A stretch of 64,000 nucleotides of DNA from Tautonia rosea (GCF_012958305.1 NZ_JABBYO010000021.1:1-64000); one strand, 5' to 3'; shown: positions 42,507-53,251, counted from the first letter of the stretch. Numbers and translations: made by a program. Notes: generated by a model from the sequence alone, not told the origin.

Positions 42507-42696
42507 CCCCAGACCTCCCAGACCTCCTAAATTTCCATGCGTGGCCCCCGCGGTTGAGGTGATTCACATCTGGTCTGGACGCGTCCGGGAATTCGTGCCA
42601 TAACGCCGGACCAGACCGGGCCAGGAGGGCCCGTTTCGGGGTCCGGGCGGCGCGTCCGCCCCTGGTCTTGACCCACCTGGCAGGGAGGCCCGTCCC

Positions 42697-43599
42697 ATGT
42701 CGCCGATCCGGCCCGACCCGTCGCACCGCCCCGGGGGTTCCACGCACCTGCCGACCGTCTCGGCCGGCGCTGCGGGGCCGGGGCCTTCGGGAACGATCAG
42801 CCTCTCGATCGTCGTCCCGGCCCGGAATGAGGCCGAGGCCCTCCCGACCTTGCTTAACGAGATTGCCCAGGCCTTCCGGCCGCTCGTCGAGCGATCGCCC
42901 GACGACGGCCACCGGCTCGAGGGGTTCGAGGTCGTTCTGGTCGACGACGCCTCGACCGACGAAACGCCCGAAGTTCTGACCCAGCTTTCCGTTCGGTATC
43001 CGGAGCTGCGGTCGATCCGGATGGCCTGGAATGTCGGCCAGTCGGCGGCCATCGTCGCCGGCTTCCGCGAGGCAAGGGGGGCCTACGTGGCCACGCTCGA
43101 CGCCGACCTCCAGAATGATCCAGGGGACCTGGCGCGGTTCTGGGATCTGTTGCCCGGATTCGATGCCGTGCTCGGCTGGCGTCGCAAGCGGGAAGATGTC
43201 TGGACGAAGCGCCAGATCAGCCGATGGGCCAATCGGGTCCGGAACGCGGTGCTCGGCCAGTCAATTCGCGATACCGGCTGCTCGGTCCGGATTTTTCCCC
43301 GAGCCGTCGCCCTCCGTCTGCCGATGTTTCAGGGGTCGCACCGATTTTTCGGCCCGCTCTTGCTTCGAGAGGGGTGCGCGATCCGGCAAGAACCGGTCGG
43401 GCACCGTCCGAGGCCGCATGGCCAGTCGCATTATTCCTTGCGCAATCGGTCGATTCGCGTGATTGTCGACCTGTTCGGAGTGGCCTGGCTGATGCGTCGG
43501 CCGGTGCGGTTTGAGGTGGCCTCGACGTCGACGGTGTCGTCGCAGCCCTCGCAGCACGCTGCCCCGTCACAGGCGAACCTGGCCAGGCAGGAGGCTTGA
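42697..43599 (+). CDS. GT2-family glycosyltransferase, polyprenyl-phosphate sugar transferase-like
   Basis: 300 residues. A proline-rich start precedes ISLSIVVPARNEAEALPTLL, with VLVDDASTDETPEVL (Asp83, Asp84) and the metal-binding TLDADLQNDPGDLARFW (Asp135, Asp137). FRVWRR-like acceptor elements appear as DTGCSVRIFPRAVALRLPMF and HRFFGPLL. This fits DPM1/ArnC-like enzymes that attach a sugar to a lipid carrier; unlike ArnC only one hydrophobic stretch is present near the end (RVIVDLFGVAWLM). GGGAGG precedes the ATG. It is followed after three bases by the LpxB-N-like membrane protein, a partner seen with such transferases elsewhere. Confidence 0.88.
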   Translation: MSPIRPDPSHRPGGSTHLPTVSAGAAGPGPSGTISLSIVVPARNEAEALPTLLNEIAQAFRPLVERSPDDGHRLEGFEVVLVDDASTDETPEVLTQLSVRYPELRSIRMAWNVGQSAAIVAGFREARGAYVATLDADLQNDPGDLARFWDLLPGFDAVLGWRRKREDVWTKRQISRWANRVRNAVLGQSIRDTGCSVRIFPRAVALRLPMFQGSHRFFGPLLLREGCAIRQEPVGHRPRPHGQSHYSLRNRSIRVIVDLFGVAWLMRRPVRFEVASTSTVSSQPSQHAAPSQANLARQEA

Positions 43600-43602
43600 G
43601 GC

Positions 43603-44025
43603 ATGTCGTGGTTCGGGGGCTACAGCTCGACCGAGGCAATCTGGCTCGGGGTTGGCTTCGCCGGCCAGCTTGCCTTTACCTCGCGGTTTCTGGTGCAGTG
43701 GGTCGCCTCCGAGCGCCGGAGAGACTCGGTCGTGCCGATCGCCTTCTGGTGGTTTAGCCTCGCCGGAGGCCTGACCCTGCTCTCTTACGCCATTCACAAG
43801 AGAGATCCGGTGATTGTCGTCGGCCAGGCCGTGGGCGTCTTGATCTACACCCGGAACCTGTTCTTGATTTCGCAGGCCCGACGCGATCGGGGTCGCGATT
43901 CCTCCTCAGCACTTGCGACCGAGGCGAACCGCTCGGCCGATCTTCGCCCGCATCCGGCCGATCCCCCTCCTGTTCCCAACGCAACTCGGATCGAGTCCTC
44001 GGTTTCGGTGGATCGAGCCGCCTGA
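43603..44025 (+). CDS. LpxB N-terminal-domain-like (LAB_N) small membrane protein
   Basis: 140 residues with three membrane helices. The sequence GFAGQLAFTSRFLVQWVASE, then VVPIAFWWFSLAGGLTLLSY and DPVIVVGQAVGVLIYTRNLF, is the LAB_N signature (Gly-Gln-x-x-Phe...RF-x-x-QW...SE...P-x-x-FW...RN). In other bacteria this domain is a stand-alone membrane protein next to a GT2 transferase in lipid-A or glycolipid modification gene sets. Here it follows the GT2 gene after 3 nt. A disordered polar tail fills residues 90-140. GGAGG lies upstream. Confidence 0.86.
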   Translation: MSWFGGYSSTEAIWLGVGFAGQLAFTSRFLVQWVASERRRDSVVPIAFWWFSLAGGLTLLSYAIHKRDPVIVVGQAVGVLIYTRNLFLISQARRDRGRDSSSALATEANRSADLRPHPADPPPVPNATRIESSVSVDRAA

Positions 44026-44059
44026 ATAGAGGCTGGACGGCGCACGAAGATCACAATTA

Positions 44060-44096
44060 CCGAGCGAGATTGGCCAAGATGGGCAATCTCGCTCGG
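44060..44096. terminator. Perfect 13-bp hairpin between convergent genes
   Basis: CCGAGCGAGATTG (44060-44072) pairs fully with CAATCTCGCTCGG (44084-44096), loop of 11. It lies 35 nt after the LAB_N stop and 49 nt past the msrB stop on the other strand, so it can serve both transcripts. No long T-run on either side. Confidence 0.7.
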
Positions 44097-44144
44097 CTCT
44101 GTTCCAGCTCCGGAAGAGTGCCGGAGAGATTTTGTGTGTGGACC

Positions 44145-44819
44145 TCAGGATCTCGGTCTCGGAGCGTTCGAGCTCGGCGCGGGCTCTGATTCCCGACTCG
44201 GTTCGTCGGTCGATTCGGCGGAGGGGTCGGGCTGCGGCTCTGATTCGAGGACGGCCTTGGCAGCGGCTTCGGCTTCGGCCTGGGCACGATCCTGGAACTT
44301 GAGCGAGGCGGAGTTCATGCAGAACCGCAGGCCGGTCGGCCTGGGGCCGTCCTTGAAGACGTGGCCGAGGTGAGCATCACAGACCCGGCACAACACCTCG
44401 GTGCGGATCATGAAGTTGCTGCGGTCGGTCTCGGTCTTGACCACGGCCTTGCTGACCGGAGCAAAGAAGCTCGGCCAGCCGGTGCCGGAGTCGAACTTGG
44501 TTTTCGAGTCGAAGAGGACCGTGTTGCAGCAGACGCATCGGTAGTAGCCGTCGCCGTGATGGTTCCAGTAGCGGTTCGAGAAGGCCGGCTCGGTGCCCTT
44601 GCGTCGGGTGACGTAAAATTCCTGATCGGTCAGAATCTGTCGCCACTCGGCATCGGTTTTCATGACCCTGGTTCCTTTGGTCGGAGTCGTCTTGGATTTC
44701 GGGGCGGATTGGCCTGGGGCCTGAGAACCCTTCGGCTCGTCCCCTCCAGCCTGGACGGCCGCCAGCGCGGCAATCGCCAGCACGGCGGCCCCGACAGCCA
44801 GGAATCGCGTCGTCATCAT
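44145..44819 (-). CDS. msrB: Exported peptide-methionine (R)-S-oxide reductase
   Basis: 224 residues. The signal peptide (FLAVGAAVLAIAALAAVQA) directs it out of the cytoplasm. The MsrB domain begins near WRQILTDQEFYVTRRKGTEP and has both zinc-binding CxxC pairs (YRCVCCNTVLFDS; VLCRVCDAHLGHV), DSGTGWPSFFAPV and the catalytic-cysteine segment RFCMNSASLKF. It reduces methionine-R-sulfoxide in oxidised envelope proteins. An acidic, proline-rich tail of about 45 residues is extra. GGAGG precedes two adjacent ATGs (44819 and 44816), the second better spaced. On the minus strand TAGAAT (44874-44879) lies about 55 nt upstream. Confidence 0.93.
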   Translation of the reverse strand: MMTTRFLAVGAAVLAIAALAAVQAGGDEPKGSQAPGQSAPKSKTTPTKGTRVMKTDAEWRQILTDQEFYVTRRKGTEPAFSNRYWNHHGDGYYRCVCCNTVLFDSKTKFDSGTGWPSFFAPVSKAVVKTETDRSNFMIRTEVLCRVCDAHLGHVFKDGPRPTGLRFCMNSASLKFQDRAQAEAEAAAKAVLESEPQPDPSAESTDEPSRESEPAPSSNAPRPRS

Positions 44820-45014
44820 GATCCTCCGTTGCGGGATGAGACAGTTTTCTCGGGGTGATCTCCCCTCTCTTGTATTCTAATGACCCCGCAACGGCCAATC
44901 GACCGAAACTCGCAAGTCTCCTTCTCCCTCGCAGACTCAACGCCCCGGATCGGGTATCCAAAATGAGCCAGAGCCGGATCGCCGCGGCTGATCTGGACCC
45001 GCTCGTTCGGCAAC

Positions 45015-46172
45015 TCAATCCGCAGGGTGTCCCGCTCGAGGTCCCAGGGGATCTGGTTTTCTCCCAGACTGCTCGCGGCGGAAGGCCTTCGACTCTTCGC
45101 CTCCCGATCCACCGGCAACGAGATCGACGCGGCAAACCTCCACGGTGCTTAATCCTCCCAGGGCGAGGCGACTCCCGTCATTCGAGATGGCCATGGCACA
45201 GAAGCTGCGCCCAGGGAAATCAGACCGGTGCTCGACGCGGAGCGTCTCGGCATCAAGCTGCCAGAGCTCCTCCTGATCGACCCGAGCCAGGAGCGATCGG
45301 CCATCGGGCGTGGGGACCATGACCTCGAACGGGCAACGCTCCGTCCGCACGCCCCCGTCGGGGCCGAGGTCCCACCTCTGGACGGACCACTCGTAAAGGC
45401 TCGCCCAGTTGAGTGCCATGCTATCGGCCGAGAAGACCAAGGGCTTGAGGCAGCCAGGCTTGCAAAAGGTTGAGGCCACGAGAACGCCTGTCTCCGCGTC
45501 CCAGAGATTCACCACGCCGTCGGCCCCAGCCGAGGCGAGCCATCGGCTGTCGGGCGAGAAGGCCAGGGCAGTGACCGCGCCCCGGTGGTCGTCGAGGTCC
45601 AGCAGCGGCCTGCCGGTCTCCGTCTCCCAGAGGGTGAGACGGCCCTTCGATTGGGCCGAGGCGAGCCATCGGCCGTCGGGCGAGAAGGCCAGGGCCTGGA
45701 CGGAGGTGCCACTCCCCTCGAAACGACCAAAGTCCCGGCCGGTCCGCCAGTCCTTGAACCGGATCGAGCCGTCGAGGCATCCCAGGGCGACCGTGTCGCC
45801 CTGCGGGTCGAAGGCGAAGCACCGGATGTTCAGATCGTCGCCTCCCATAATGGCCCTGAGGCCTCCGCCCTCGGCTTTCCAGAACGTCAGGCAGCCTGTT
45901 GCTCCTAGCGTGGCCACCTGCGAGTCGTCCGGCGTGAAGGCGATGGTGGAGATTGGCTGTTTGCACCGGCCGATAACCCGGGCGCCCTGGCCCGCTTCCC
46001 CCGGCCAGTCGAAGGCCTCCCCGAACCCGATCACAGCCGCGACGACGCCCACCACGGTCAGGCACCATCCCGGGGTCAGGATGCTCACATGGGCGCAGTG
46101 GCCCGCCCGAGATGGGCCGTGCGGGTCGAATCCGCCGCGACCTTCCGCTCGATCGATCTTCTGGAGAAACAT
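45015..46172 (-). CDS. Membrane-anchored WD40-repeat protein of the sigma-kinase module
   Basis: About 385 residues from ATG 46172. One N-terminal membrane helix (WCLTVVGVVAAVIGFGEAF, near residues 36-54) is followed by a WD40 beta-propeller with about six repeats, for example VQALAFSPDGRWLASAQSKG followed by RLTLWE, and VTALAFSPDSRWLASAGADG followed by VVNLWD. The propeller is a protein-binding platform, probably outside the membrane. It lies downstream of the PEGA-like, kinase and sigma genes on the same strand, a grouping common in planctomycete signalling. AAGGG lies nine bases before the ATG. It has no catalytic domain. Confidence 0.85.
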   Translation of the reverse strand: MFLQKIDRAEGRGGFDPHGPSRAGHCAHVSILTPGWCLTVVGVVAAVIGFGEAFDWPGEAGQGARVIGRCKQPISTIAFTPDDSQVATLGATGCLTFWKAEGGGLRAIMGGDDLNIRCFAFDPQGDTVALGCLDGSIRFKDWRTGRDFGRFEGSGTSVQALAFSPDGRWLASAQSKGRLTLWETETGRPLLDLDDHRGAVTALAFSPDSRWLASAGADGVVNLWDAETGVLVASTFCKPGCLKPLVFSADSMALNWASLYEWSVQRWDLGPDGGVRTERCPFEVMVPTPDGRSLLARVDQEELWQLDAETLRVEHRSDFPGRSFCAMAISNDGSRLALGGLSTVEVCRVDLVAGGSGGEESKAFRREQSGRKPDPLGPRAGHPAD

Positions 46173-46316
46173 CAATGTTCACCCTTTCACTCATTGCAAA
46201 AAAATCACACTCGCACACTCACGGAAGAGTCGGTGTCAATTCTCGAGGGCGTACGCATGGACCTCGGGATGAGCCCGCGTCCTCGACCGGCGGGTCCCGG
46301 CCCAGCGCATCTCAGG

Positions 46317-46670
46317 TCACTCGTGGGACGCAGTGGCCTTTGGGTACCGTGCCGTGTCGTACGCGGTGAGGACCGTGCCACGATCGCGGTGGATCGTGAA
46401 CGTCTCGCGGTAGAGCTCTCGGCCACTCCGCGTCATGGTTAGCTCGTGTTCGCCCGGGGGGAGTTTGCAGACGATCGGGCTGAGATCGTGCGGCTGCGAG
46501 ACCACGAACACCCGGCCCCCGACGCTCACCTCAACCGCCGATTCCGTCACATGGACGATCGCCGTGCCATGCGGAGGGCCGATAAGCTCAACAATCCATC
46601 CCAGACACGACACACCGAGAACGCATGCAACAACACTTCTCATAAAAATGATTCTCAACGAAACAGGCAT
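46317..46670 (-). CDS. Small PEGA-like secreted/membrane protein
   Basis: 117 residues from ATG 46670 (GAGG eight to nine bases upstream; a GTG at 46673 is adjacent). A hydrophobic start (VVACVLGVSCLGWIVELIG) is followed by VEVSVGGRVFVVSQPHD and VCKLPPGEHELTMTRSGREL, then TFTIHRDRGTVLTAYD. The Gly-rich strand and PPGEHELT turn resemble PEGA domains, surface beta-sandwiches often attached to Ser/Thr kinases in planctomycetes. It lies between the kinase gene and the WD40 gene, so I see it as an accessory sensor or adaptor of that module. Confidence 0.7.
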   Translation of the reverse strand: MPVSLRIIFMRSVVACVLGVSCLGWIVELIGPPHGTAIVHVTESAVEVSVGGRVFVVSQPHDLSPIVCKLPPGEHELTMTRSGRELYRETFTIHRDRGTVLTAYDTARYPKATASHE

Positions 46671-46946
46671 CACATCATCCTCTTTTCACACGGTTAGCCC
46701 GACGCGCAGGCCTTGACGACTGCGGCGAGGACGATCGGCCGGTGCTGTTCCTGGGTGTCGCCCGGCGCACTGCGCCCCCCAACCCGCAAGGCCTCCGCGA
46801 CACAACGCGGAGCCCTCCGACCAGAAGTGCTTCAAGCCTCTACCGCACGAATCTCGCGGCGACGGAGATTCACAGCGTGATTTGCCGGTTCACTCGGGCT
46901 TCGACACAACTTCGGACACATGGCTCGCCCTCTCGAATTCCGGTGC

Positions 46947-49688
46947 TTACGATTCCTCCACCAAGGACTCAGCCTGGGTGCGGAAGAATTTCACGATGTC
47001 TGACCAGGTGTCGCGTTTCGTCTCCGGGTCTCGTGCGTGCTCAAGACATTCGGCGGCCCGAGCCAGGTCGCCGAGACGGGCGTGGGTCTCGGCCAGAGCG
47101 AACCAGTGGAGGTCTTTGCCACCCTCCCAGTCCGGCTGCTGCTCCGAGGTCCGAAATGCTTGCAGTGCCTCATCGAGCCGGCCGGTGCGGCAGAGGAACG
47201 CGCCTTTCACGGACCAGCTGTACCAACCCTCGTTAATTTCGACAGCCTCCTCAATCGACTGATCGGCCAGTGCCGAGTCGAAGGCGACCGGGATGGTGGT
47301 CAGGATCAGCGTCAATTTCTCAAGCGTGATCGCGCGTCGCGAACGTTGGTAGGGGTCGAGGTCGATCGGGGTCGCCAGGATCTCGCGGAGCCATCGCTCG
47401 CAGAAGTCCCGGATCGCGGCTGAGTTCCCGATCTGCTGGTACAGGTGCAGCTGATGACCGAGCGCGCTCGAGGTCTGAATGTGGGTCGCTCCGAAGGTCT
47501 GCCGATGCCCCTCCGCGACCTCATGGTACAGCCGGGTCGCCTCCTCCGTCCGTCCCATTTGTCGCATGAGACTGCTGAGGTGCTTCAGGCTTTGCAGCGT
47601 GCTGGGGTGCATCGGGCCGAGTGTAAGCCGTCGGCCCTCCGCCGCCTGACGCAACGCACGCTCGGCGCCCTGGAAATCGCCCCGAGCGTAATAGGCCAGC
47701 CCGAGCTCATTGAGCGTGTCGAGCGTGTCGGTATGTAGTGGGCCGAGTCGACGGACCTGCCCGGCACGTGCCGAATTGAGCAGTGCCAGGGGTTCGACCG
47801 TCCGGGGAGTCCCCAAACTTCTGATCAGATGATGCGGGAGAGTCTTCGACGGGTACCGGCTTGCCTTGGCGACCAATTCTCGGGTCAACTCGCCCCTGAT
47901 CACATAGGCCAGCGCGGTCATTGAGGCCAGTGACTGGGGATGCTCCGGACCGAGAACGCGGAGGCGGGCCTCCAGCACCCGGCGTGCGATCGGCTCGGCG
48001 TCGTCGTACTTCTCAGAGCCGATGGCCACCGGGCAGAGGGCGTAGACCAGAAGTGCCTCGGCCGAAAGCGTCTCGGGATGGTCGGGGCCCAGAAAGCTCG
48101 TTCGCAACGCGGCGACGCGGCGAAGATGACCGGCGGCCTCGTCATAACGGCCGAGATCGGAATAGGCCCGCCCCAGGGCCTCTCGCGCCGCCGCCTCGAC
48201 CAGCGGCTGGTGACCGAACCGGGCGGGGATCGCCTCCTCACCGGCTGCGAGCAGGTCGTGGATGGTGGGAGTCCGGCCCTGGGTCTTCGCGGGGGCCGCG
48301 GCGCCGAAGACGTCGTTGACGAGATAATCGATCACGAGCCGCGATTCCTCCAGCGCCGCCGTCGCCTGGCGCTCGGCCCGCAACGCCCGAGCCGCCTGCC
48401 AGGTGCTGGCGGCCGTGCCCAGCAGCAGGGCCAGCATCACCAGTGCGGCGGTCGTCAGCGCGGCCCGATTTCGCCGGGCGAACTTGCCGAAGCGGTAGAC
48501 TGCTGACGGCGGGCAGGCCGCGACGGCCTCGCCGTCGAGGTGGCGCCTCACGTCGGCCGCGAACGCCCCGGCCGACTCGTAACGCCACCGGCGGTCCTTC
48601 TCCAGCGCCTTCAACGTGATCCAGTCCAGCTCTCCGCGCACGAGTCCCCCCAGCCGCCGCAGGTCGCTGCCGCGATCGACCCCGACCGCCGTCTGGATCT
48701 TGCTCATCGTGCTGATCCGCGAGCTGGGCGTCGTCGGCTCGTGCTCGCGGATGAGCCGACGGATCTCGTCCGGCCCCGCCGATCGGAGGCTCTCACGGTC
48801 GAACGGCGTCGAGCCGGTCAGCAACTCGTAGAGCAGCACGCCGAGGCTGTAGACGTCGCTCCGGGTATCGACGTCGAGGCCGCTCAGCTCGGCCTGCTCG
48901 GGGCTCATGTAGAGCGGCGTGCCGAGCAGCTGCCCGAAGCTGGTGAACATCGTCTTGTCGGTGAGGCGCTGGTCGGTGGCCTTGGCGATGCCGAAGTCGA
49001 TGACCTTGGGCACCGGCACACCGTCGTGCAACGTGACCAGGATGTTCGAGGGCTTCAGGTCGCGATGGATGACCCCCTTCTGGTGGGCGTGCTGGACGGC
49101 GCGGCAGACCAGAACGAACAGCTCCAGCCGATCGGGGATCGACAGCCGCGCCCGGTCGCAATAGTCGGTGATCGGAATCCCCTTGACCAGCTCCATGACG
49201 AAGTAGGGGCGGCCATCGGCGGTGGTGCTTGCGTCGAGAACGTGGGCGATGTTGGGGTGATCCATCAGGGCGAGGGCCTGACGCTCGACCTCGAAGCGGG
49301 CGATGATCTGCTTCGAGTCCATGCCTGGCTTGACCACTTTCAGGGCGACCCGGCGCCGGACCGGCTTGGTCTGCTCGGCCAAGTAGACGGTGCCCATGCC
49401 CCCCTCGCCGATGCCTTCGAGCAGCGTGTAGGGGCCAATGACCGTGCCGGGGCCGTCGAGCGGCGGCGAGGTTGGGAAGGTCGCGGCGAGCGTCGTGTCC
49501 AACCCGTTGGCAGGGGATTCGAGGAAGCTCCCAGCCTCGGGATGAGCGGCGAGCAGCCGATCGACGCGGCGGCGCAACTCCGTGTCCAGGCCGCAGACGG
49601 AGTCGAGGTAGACGGCACGGTCCTCGGGTGACTCACGCTCCAGAGCGGCGAAGAAAATCTCGTCGATGTTCAGCGTATGCGAGATCAT
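46947..49688 (-). CDS. Membrane Ser/Thr protein kinase with C-terminal tetratricopeptide repeats
   Basis: 913 residues. A planctomycete kinase leader (residues 1-80) precedes the Hanks-type kinase: glycine loop EGIGEGGMGTVYLAEQ, Lys117 in RRRVALKVVKPGM, HRDLKPSN with Asp210, Asp231 of DFGIAKATD, and GTPLYMSPEQAELSGLDVD. A single membrane helix lies near residues 409-427 (AALTTAALVMLALLLGTAA). The outer part is a long tetratricopeptide array with units such as AYSDLGRYDEAAGHLRRVAA and LGPMHPSTLQSLKHLSSLMR. So external binding could control an internal kinase. It follows a sigma factor gene by 71 nt. Confidence 0.92.
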   Translation of the reverse strand: MISHTLNIDEIFFAALERESPEDRAVYLDSVCGLDTELRRRVDRLLAAHPEAGSFLESPANGLDTTLAATFPTSPPLDGPGTVIGPYTLLEGIGEGGMGTVYLAEQTKPVRRRVALKVVKPGMDSKQIIARFEVERQALALMDHPNIAHVLDASTTADGRPYFVMELVKGIPITDYCDRARLSIPDRLELFVLVCRAVQHAHQKGVIHRDLKPSNILVTLHDGVPVPKVIDFGIAKATDQRLTDKTMFTSFGQLLGTPLYMSPEQAELSGLDVDTRSDVYSLGVLLYELLTGSTPFDRESLRSAGPDEIRRLIREHEPTTPSSRISTMSKIQTAVGVDRGSDLRRLGGLVRGELDWITLKALEKDRRWRYESAGAFAADVRRHLDGEAVAACPPSAVYRFGKFARRNRAALTTAALVMLALLLGTAASTWQAARALRAERQATAALEESRLVIDYLVNDVFGAAAPAKTQGRTPTIHDLLAAGEEAIPARFGHQPLVEAAAREALGRAYSDLGRYDEAAGHLRRVAALRTSFLGPDHPETLSAEALLVYALCPVAIGSEKYDDAEPIARRVLEARLRVLGPEHPQSLASMTALAYVIRGELTRELVAKASRYPSKTLPHHLIRSLGTPRTVEPLALLNSARAGQVRRLGPLHTDTLDTLNELGLAYYARGDFQGAERALRQAAEGRRLTLGPMHPSTLQSLKHLSSLMRQMGRTEEATRLYHEVAEGHRQTFGATHIQTSSALGHQLHLYQQIGNSAAIRDFCERWLREILATPIDLDPYQRSRRAITLEKLTLILTTIPVAFDSALADQSIEEAVEINEGWYSWSVKGAFLCRTGRLDEALQAFRTSEQQPDWEGGKDLHWFALAETHARLGDLARAAECLEHARDPETKRDTWSDIVKFFRTQAESLVEES

Positions 49689-49759
49689 CGAGGGCCTCCC
49701 TCGCCTTGCGGTTGCGATGGCGCTCTATCTCATCATGCGAAGAACAGGGCCGGCGCGCC

Positions 49760-50356
49760 TCATGAGCCGGACGATTTTTTCGGCGATTCGGGGTGGGCCA
49801 GGTCGTTCTTCAGCTCGCTGTAAAGCCAGGCCTTGGCGTAAGCCCATTGGCGCACGGCGGTTGCGCGGGAAACACCCAGGGCCTCGGCGGCCTCGTCGAG
49901 TGAGAGTCCGGCGAAGTAGCGGAGCTTGACCAGGGCGGCCTTGGGCGGGTCTTCGGCCTCGAAGCGAGAGAGGGCCTCGTCGAGGGCGAGCAGGTCGTCG
50001 ATGGGGGACGGTGTGGTCACGTCGGCCTTGTCCAGGTCGACCCGAGCGAGGGCTCCGCCATGCTTCTCGGATTGCTTCCGGCGGACATTCTCGATCAGGA
50101 TGCGGCGCATGGCCTCGGCCGCCGCGGCGAAGAAGTGGGCCCGGCTGTCCCAGCACGCGGAGTCCTCGTCGCCGACCAGGCGGAGGTAGGCCTCGTGCAC
50201 GAGGGCCGTCGCCTGGAGCGTCTGACCGGGTTTCTCCTGAGTCAGTTTTCGGGCCGCCAGTTTGCGCAGCTCGTCGTAGACCAGTGGCAAGAGCCGCCCA
50301 GCCGCTTGCGGATCGCCATGCTCGATGTCTGAGAGGATGCGCGTGACGTCACTCAT
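49760..50356 (-). CDS. ECF-like sigma factor, TIGR02999-type, upstream of the Ser/Thr kinase
   Basis: 198 residues from ATG 50356 (the longer frame reads into the shared promoter region). Motifs of the TIGR02999 sigma group are clear: [40 protein letters not shown], then [31 protein letters not shown], and a C-terminal helix-turn-helix [20 protein letters not shown] followed by [17 protein letters not shown]. These sigma factors are typically encoded beside Ser/Thr kinases in planctomycetes, as here, and are thought to be controlled by phosphorylation rather than by an anti-sigma protein; no anti-sigma gene is adjacent. Divergent from asnS. Confidence 0.92.
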   Translation of the reverse strand: MSDVTRILSDIEHGDPQAAGRLLPLVYDELRKLAARKLTQEKPGQTLQATALVHEAYLRLVGDEDSACWDSRAHFFAAAAEAMRRILIENVRRKQSEKHGGALARVDLDKADVTTPSPIDDLLALDEALSRFEAEDPPKAALVKLRYFAGLSLDEAAEALGVSRATAVRQWAYAKAWLYSELKNDLAHPESPKKSSGS

Positions 50357-50617
50357 GGACGTTCGCTCGCAGACTGTATGGGGGGGAGAGGTCCGCCGCC
50401 GCGGACCGGGCCTTGTCCGGATCGCTTGGGGTCGGCAGTCATCCAGCTTAGTCATGATCCAGCCAGGGTCATAGAGGGTCGGCGGCGCAGGCAGAGCCCG
50501 CCGATGGACAGTCGGGCGTCTCGGGACAATAATGGCGCCTTCAATCCCCGACCCGAGCCCCCTCGACGCCCCGAGGGGACGACGACCGCTCTGGACGCCG
50601 ACCCGACGCGACCCATC

Positions 50618-52033
<1,416 letters not shown>

Positions 52034-52090
52034 AACCAACGACAACCGCACACACTTCGATTTTCTGACCTCTCCGGAGCCTGCTCGCCG

Positions 52091-53098
52091 ATGTCCACGA
52101 CCCCCGATCGTCCCGCCCGGCCGCTTCGCTGGGGCATTCTCGGTTGTGCCCGGATCACCCGCCAGGGGCTGGTGCCGGGCATCAACGCCTCGCAGTTCGG
52201 CACCGTGCAGGCGCTCGGCAGTCGGAATGAGGGGCTGGCACGATCCTGGGCCGAGGAGTTCGGGATTCCGGCCTCGTACGGATCGTATCAAGGTGTGCTC
52301 GATGACCCGAACGTCGATGCCGTGTACATCCCCCTGCCCAACGAGCTGCACCTGCCCTGGGTCTTGCTCGCGGCCGAGGCCGGCAAGCACGTCCTCTGCG
52401 AGAAGCCGATGGCCGTCAACGCGGACGAGGCCGCGCAGATGGTCGAGCATTGCCGATCGCACAAGGTCATGCTCATGGAAGCCTTCATGTGGCGACACCA
52501 GCCCCGCACAAAGGCCCTGCTCGACCTGGTCCGCAAGGGAGAGCTTGGCACCCTACGGTTCGTCCGGTCGTCGTTCTCGTTCTCGATCGACCCGGCCGAC
52601 TGGCGGACCGATCCGACGAGGGGAGGGGGGGCGCTCTGGGATGTCGGCTGCTACGGAGTGAGCACCTGTCGGCTGTATGCTGGGGCCGAACCGGTCGCCA
52701 TCCAGTCGGTCAAGCGGATCGGTCCGTCGGGCGTCGATCTCAGCCTGGCCGCGCAGCTGGTTTTCCCGAACGGAGTGATCGGCCTGGTCGATTGCAGCTT
52801 CGAGGCCCCGTTCCGTTGCGAATATGAACTGGTGGGCACGAAGGGATCGATCAAGGTTCCCGAGGCCTATCTCCCCCCCGCGCACCCGATCGCCTTGCGG
52901 TTCGATTCCGGCTCGAACATTCACGGCACTGCGCCCGAAACCCTCACCTTCGAGGGGACGGATCAATACGCCTGCATGGTCGATTCGTTCGCCCGGTCGG
53001 TCGAGGCCGGAATGCTCCAAGGTCCTTCGGAGGACGGATTGCTCCAGATGCAAACGCTTGACCGCATTCAGTCGGCCGCAATGCTCGTCACCGGCTGA
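52091..53098 (+). CDS. Gfo/Idh/MocA-family NAD(P)-dependent oxidoreductase
   Basis: 335 residues. The N-terminal Rossmann fold starts PLRWGILGCARITRQGLVPG with the Gly-x-Gly-x-x-(A) loop, then VDAVYIPLPNELHLPWVLLA and the diagnostic CEKP motif in HVLCEKPMAVNADEA. The C-terminal domain shows GALWDVGCYGVSTCRLYAGA, with Asp and Tyr likely taking part in substrate binding, and VGTKGSIKVPEAYLPP. Members oxidise sugars, inositol or related polyols; the substrate is not indicated by the neighbours. It follows asnS by 57 nt. No signal peptide, so cytoplasmic, unlike many planctomycete relatives with a Tat leader. Confidence 0.9.
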   Translation: MSTTPDRPARPLRWGILGCARITRQGLVPGINASQFGTVQALGSRNEGLARSWAEEFGIPASYGSYQGVLDDPNVDAVYIPLPNELHLPWVLLAAEAGKHVLCEKPMAVNADEAAQMVEHCRSHKVMLMEAFMWRHQPRTKALLDLVRKGELGTLRFVRSSFSFSIDPADWRTDPTRGGGALWDVGCYGVSTCRLYAGAEPVAIQSVKRIGPSGVDLSLAAQLVFPNGVIGLVDCSFEAPFRCEYELVGTKGSIKVPEAYLPPAHPIALRFDSGSNIHGTAPETLTFEGTDQYACMVDSFARSVEAGMLQGPSEDGLLQMQTLDRIQSAAMLVTG

Positions 53099-53163
53099 GG
53101 CGATTCCTGGGTGTTTGCGGCGGTACGACCTGACTGAGGCCCCCCTCCCTCGGCCTCCGGCCA

Positions 53164-53192
53164 CCCTCTCCCCCCGACGGCGGGGGAGAGGG
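53164..53192. repeat. CCCTC/GAGGG palindrome between convergent genes
   Basis: CCCTCTCCCCC (53164-53174) and GGGGGAGAGGG (53182-53192) give an 11-bp stem, preceded by CCCTCCCTCGGCCTCCGGCC. It is in the gap between the oxidoreductase gene (plus) and the small secreted protein gene (minus) and matches the copies at 5521, 15355, 18815 and 18960. Confidence 0.82.
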
Positions 53193-53251
53193 TTGAGCGT
53201 GGCCTTGCGATGATGGGCGAGGCAGAGGCCGGCGTAATCGCTGCTCAGACA

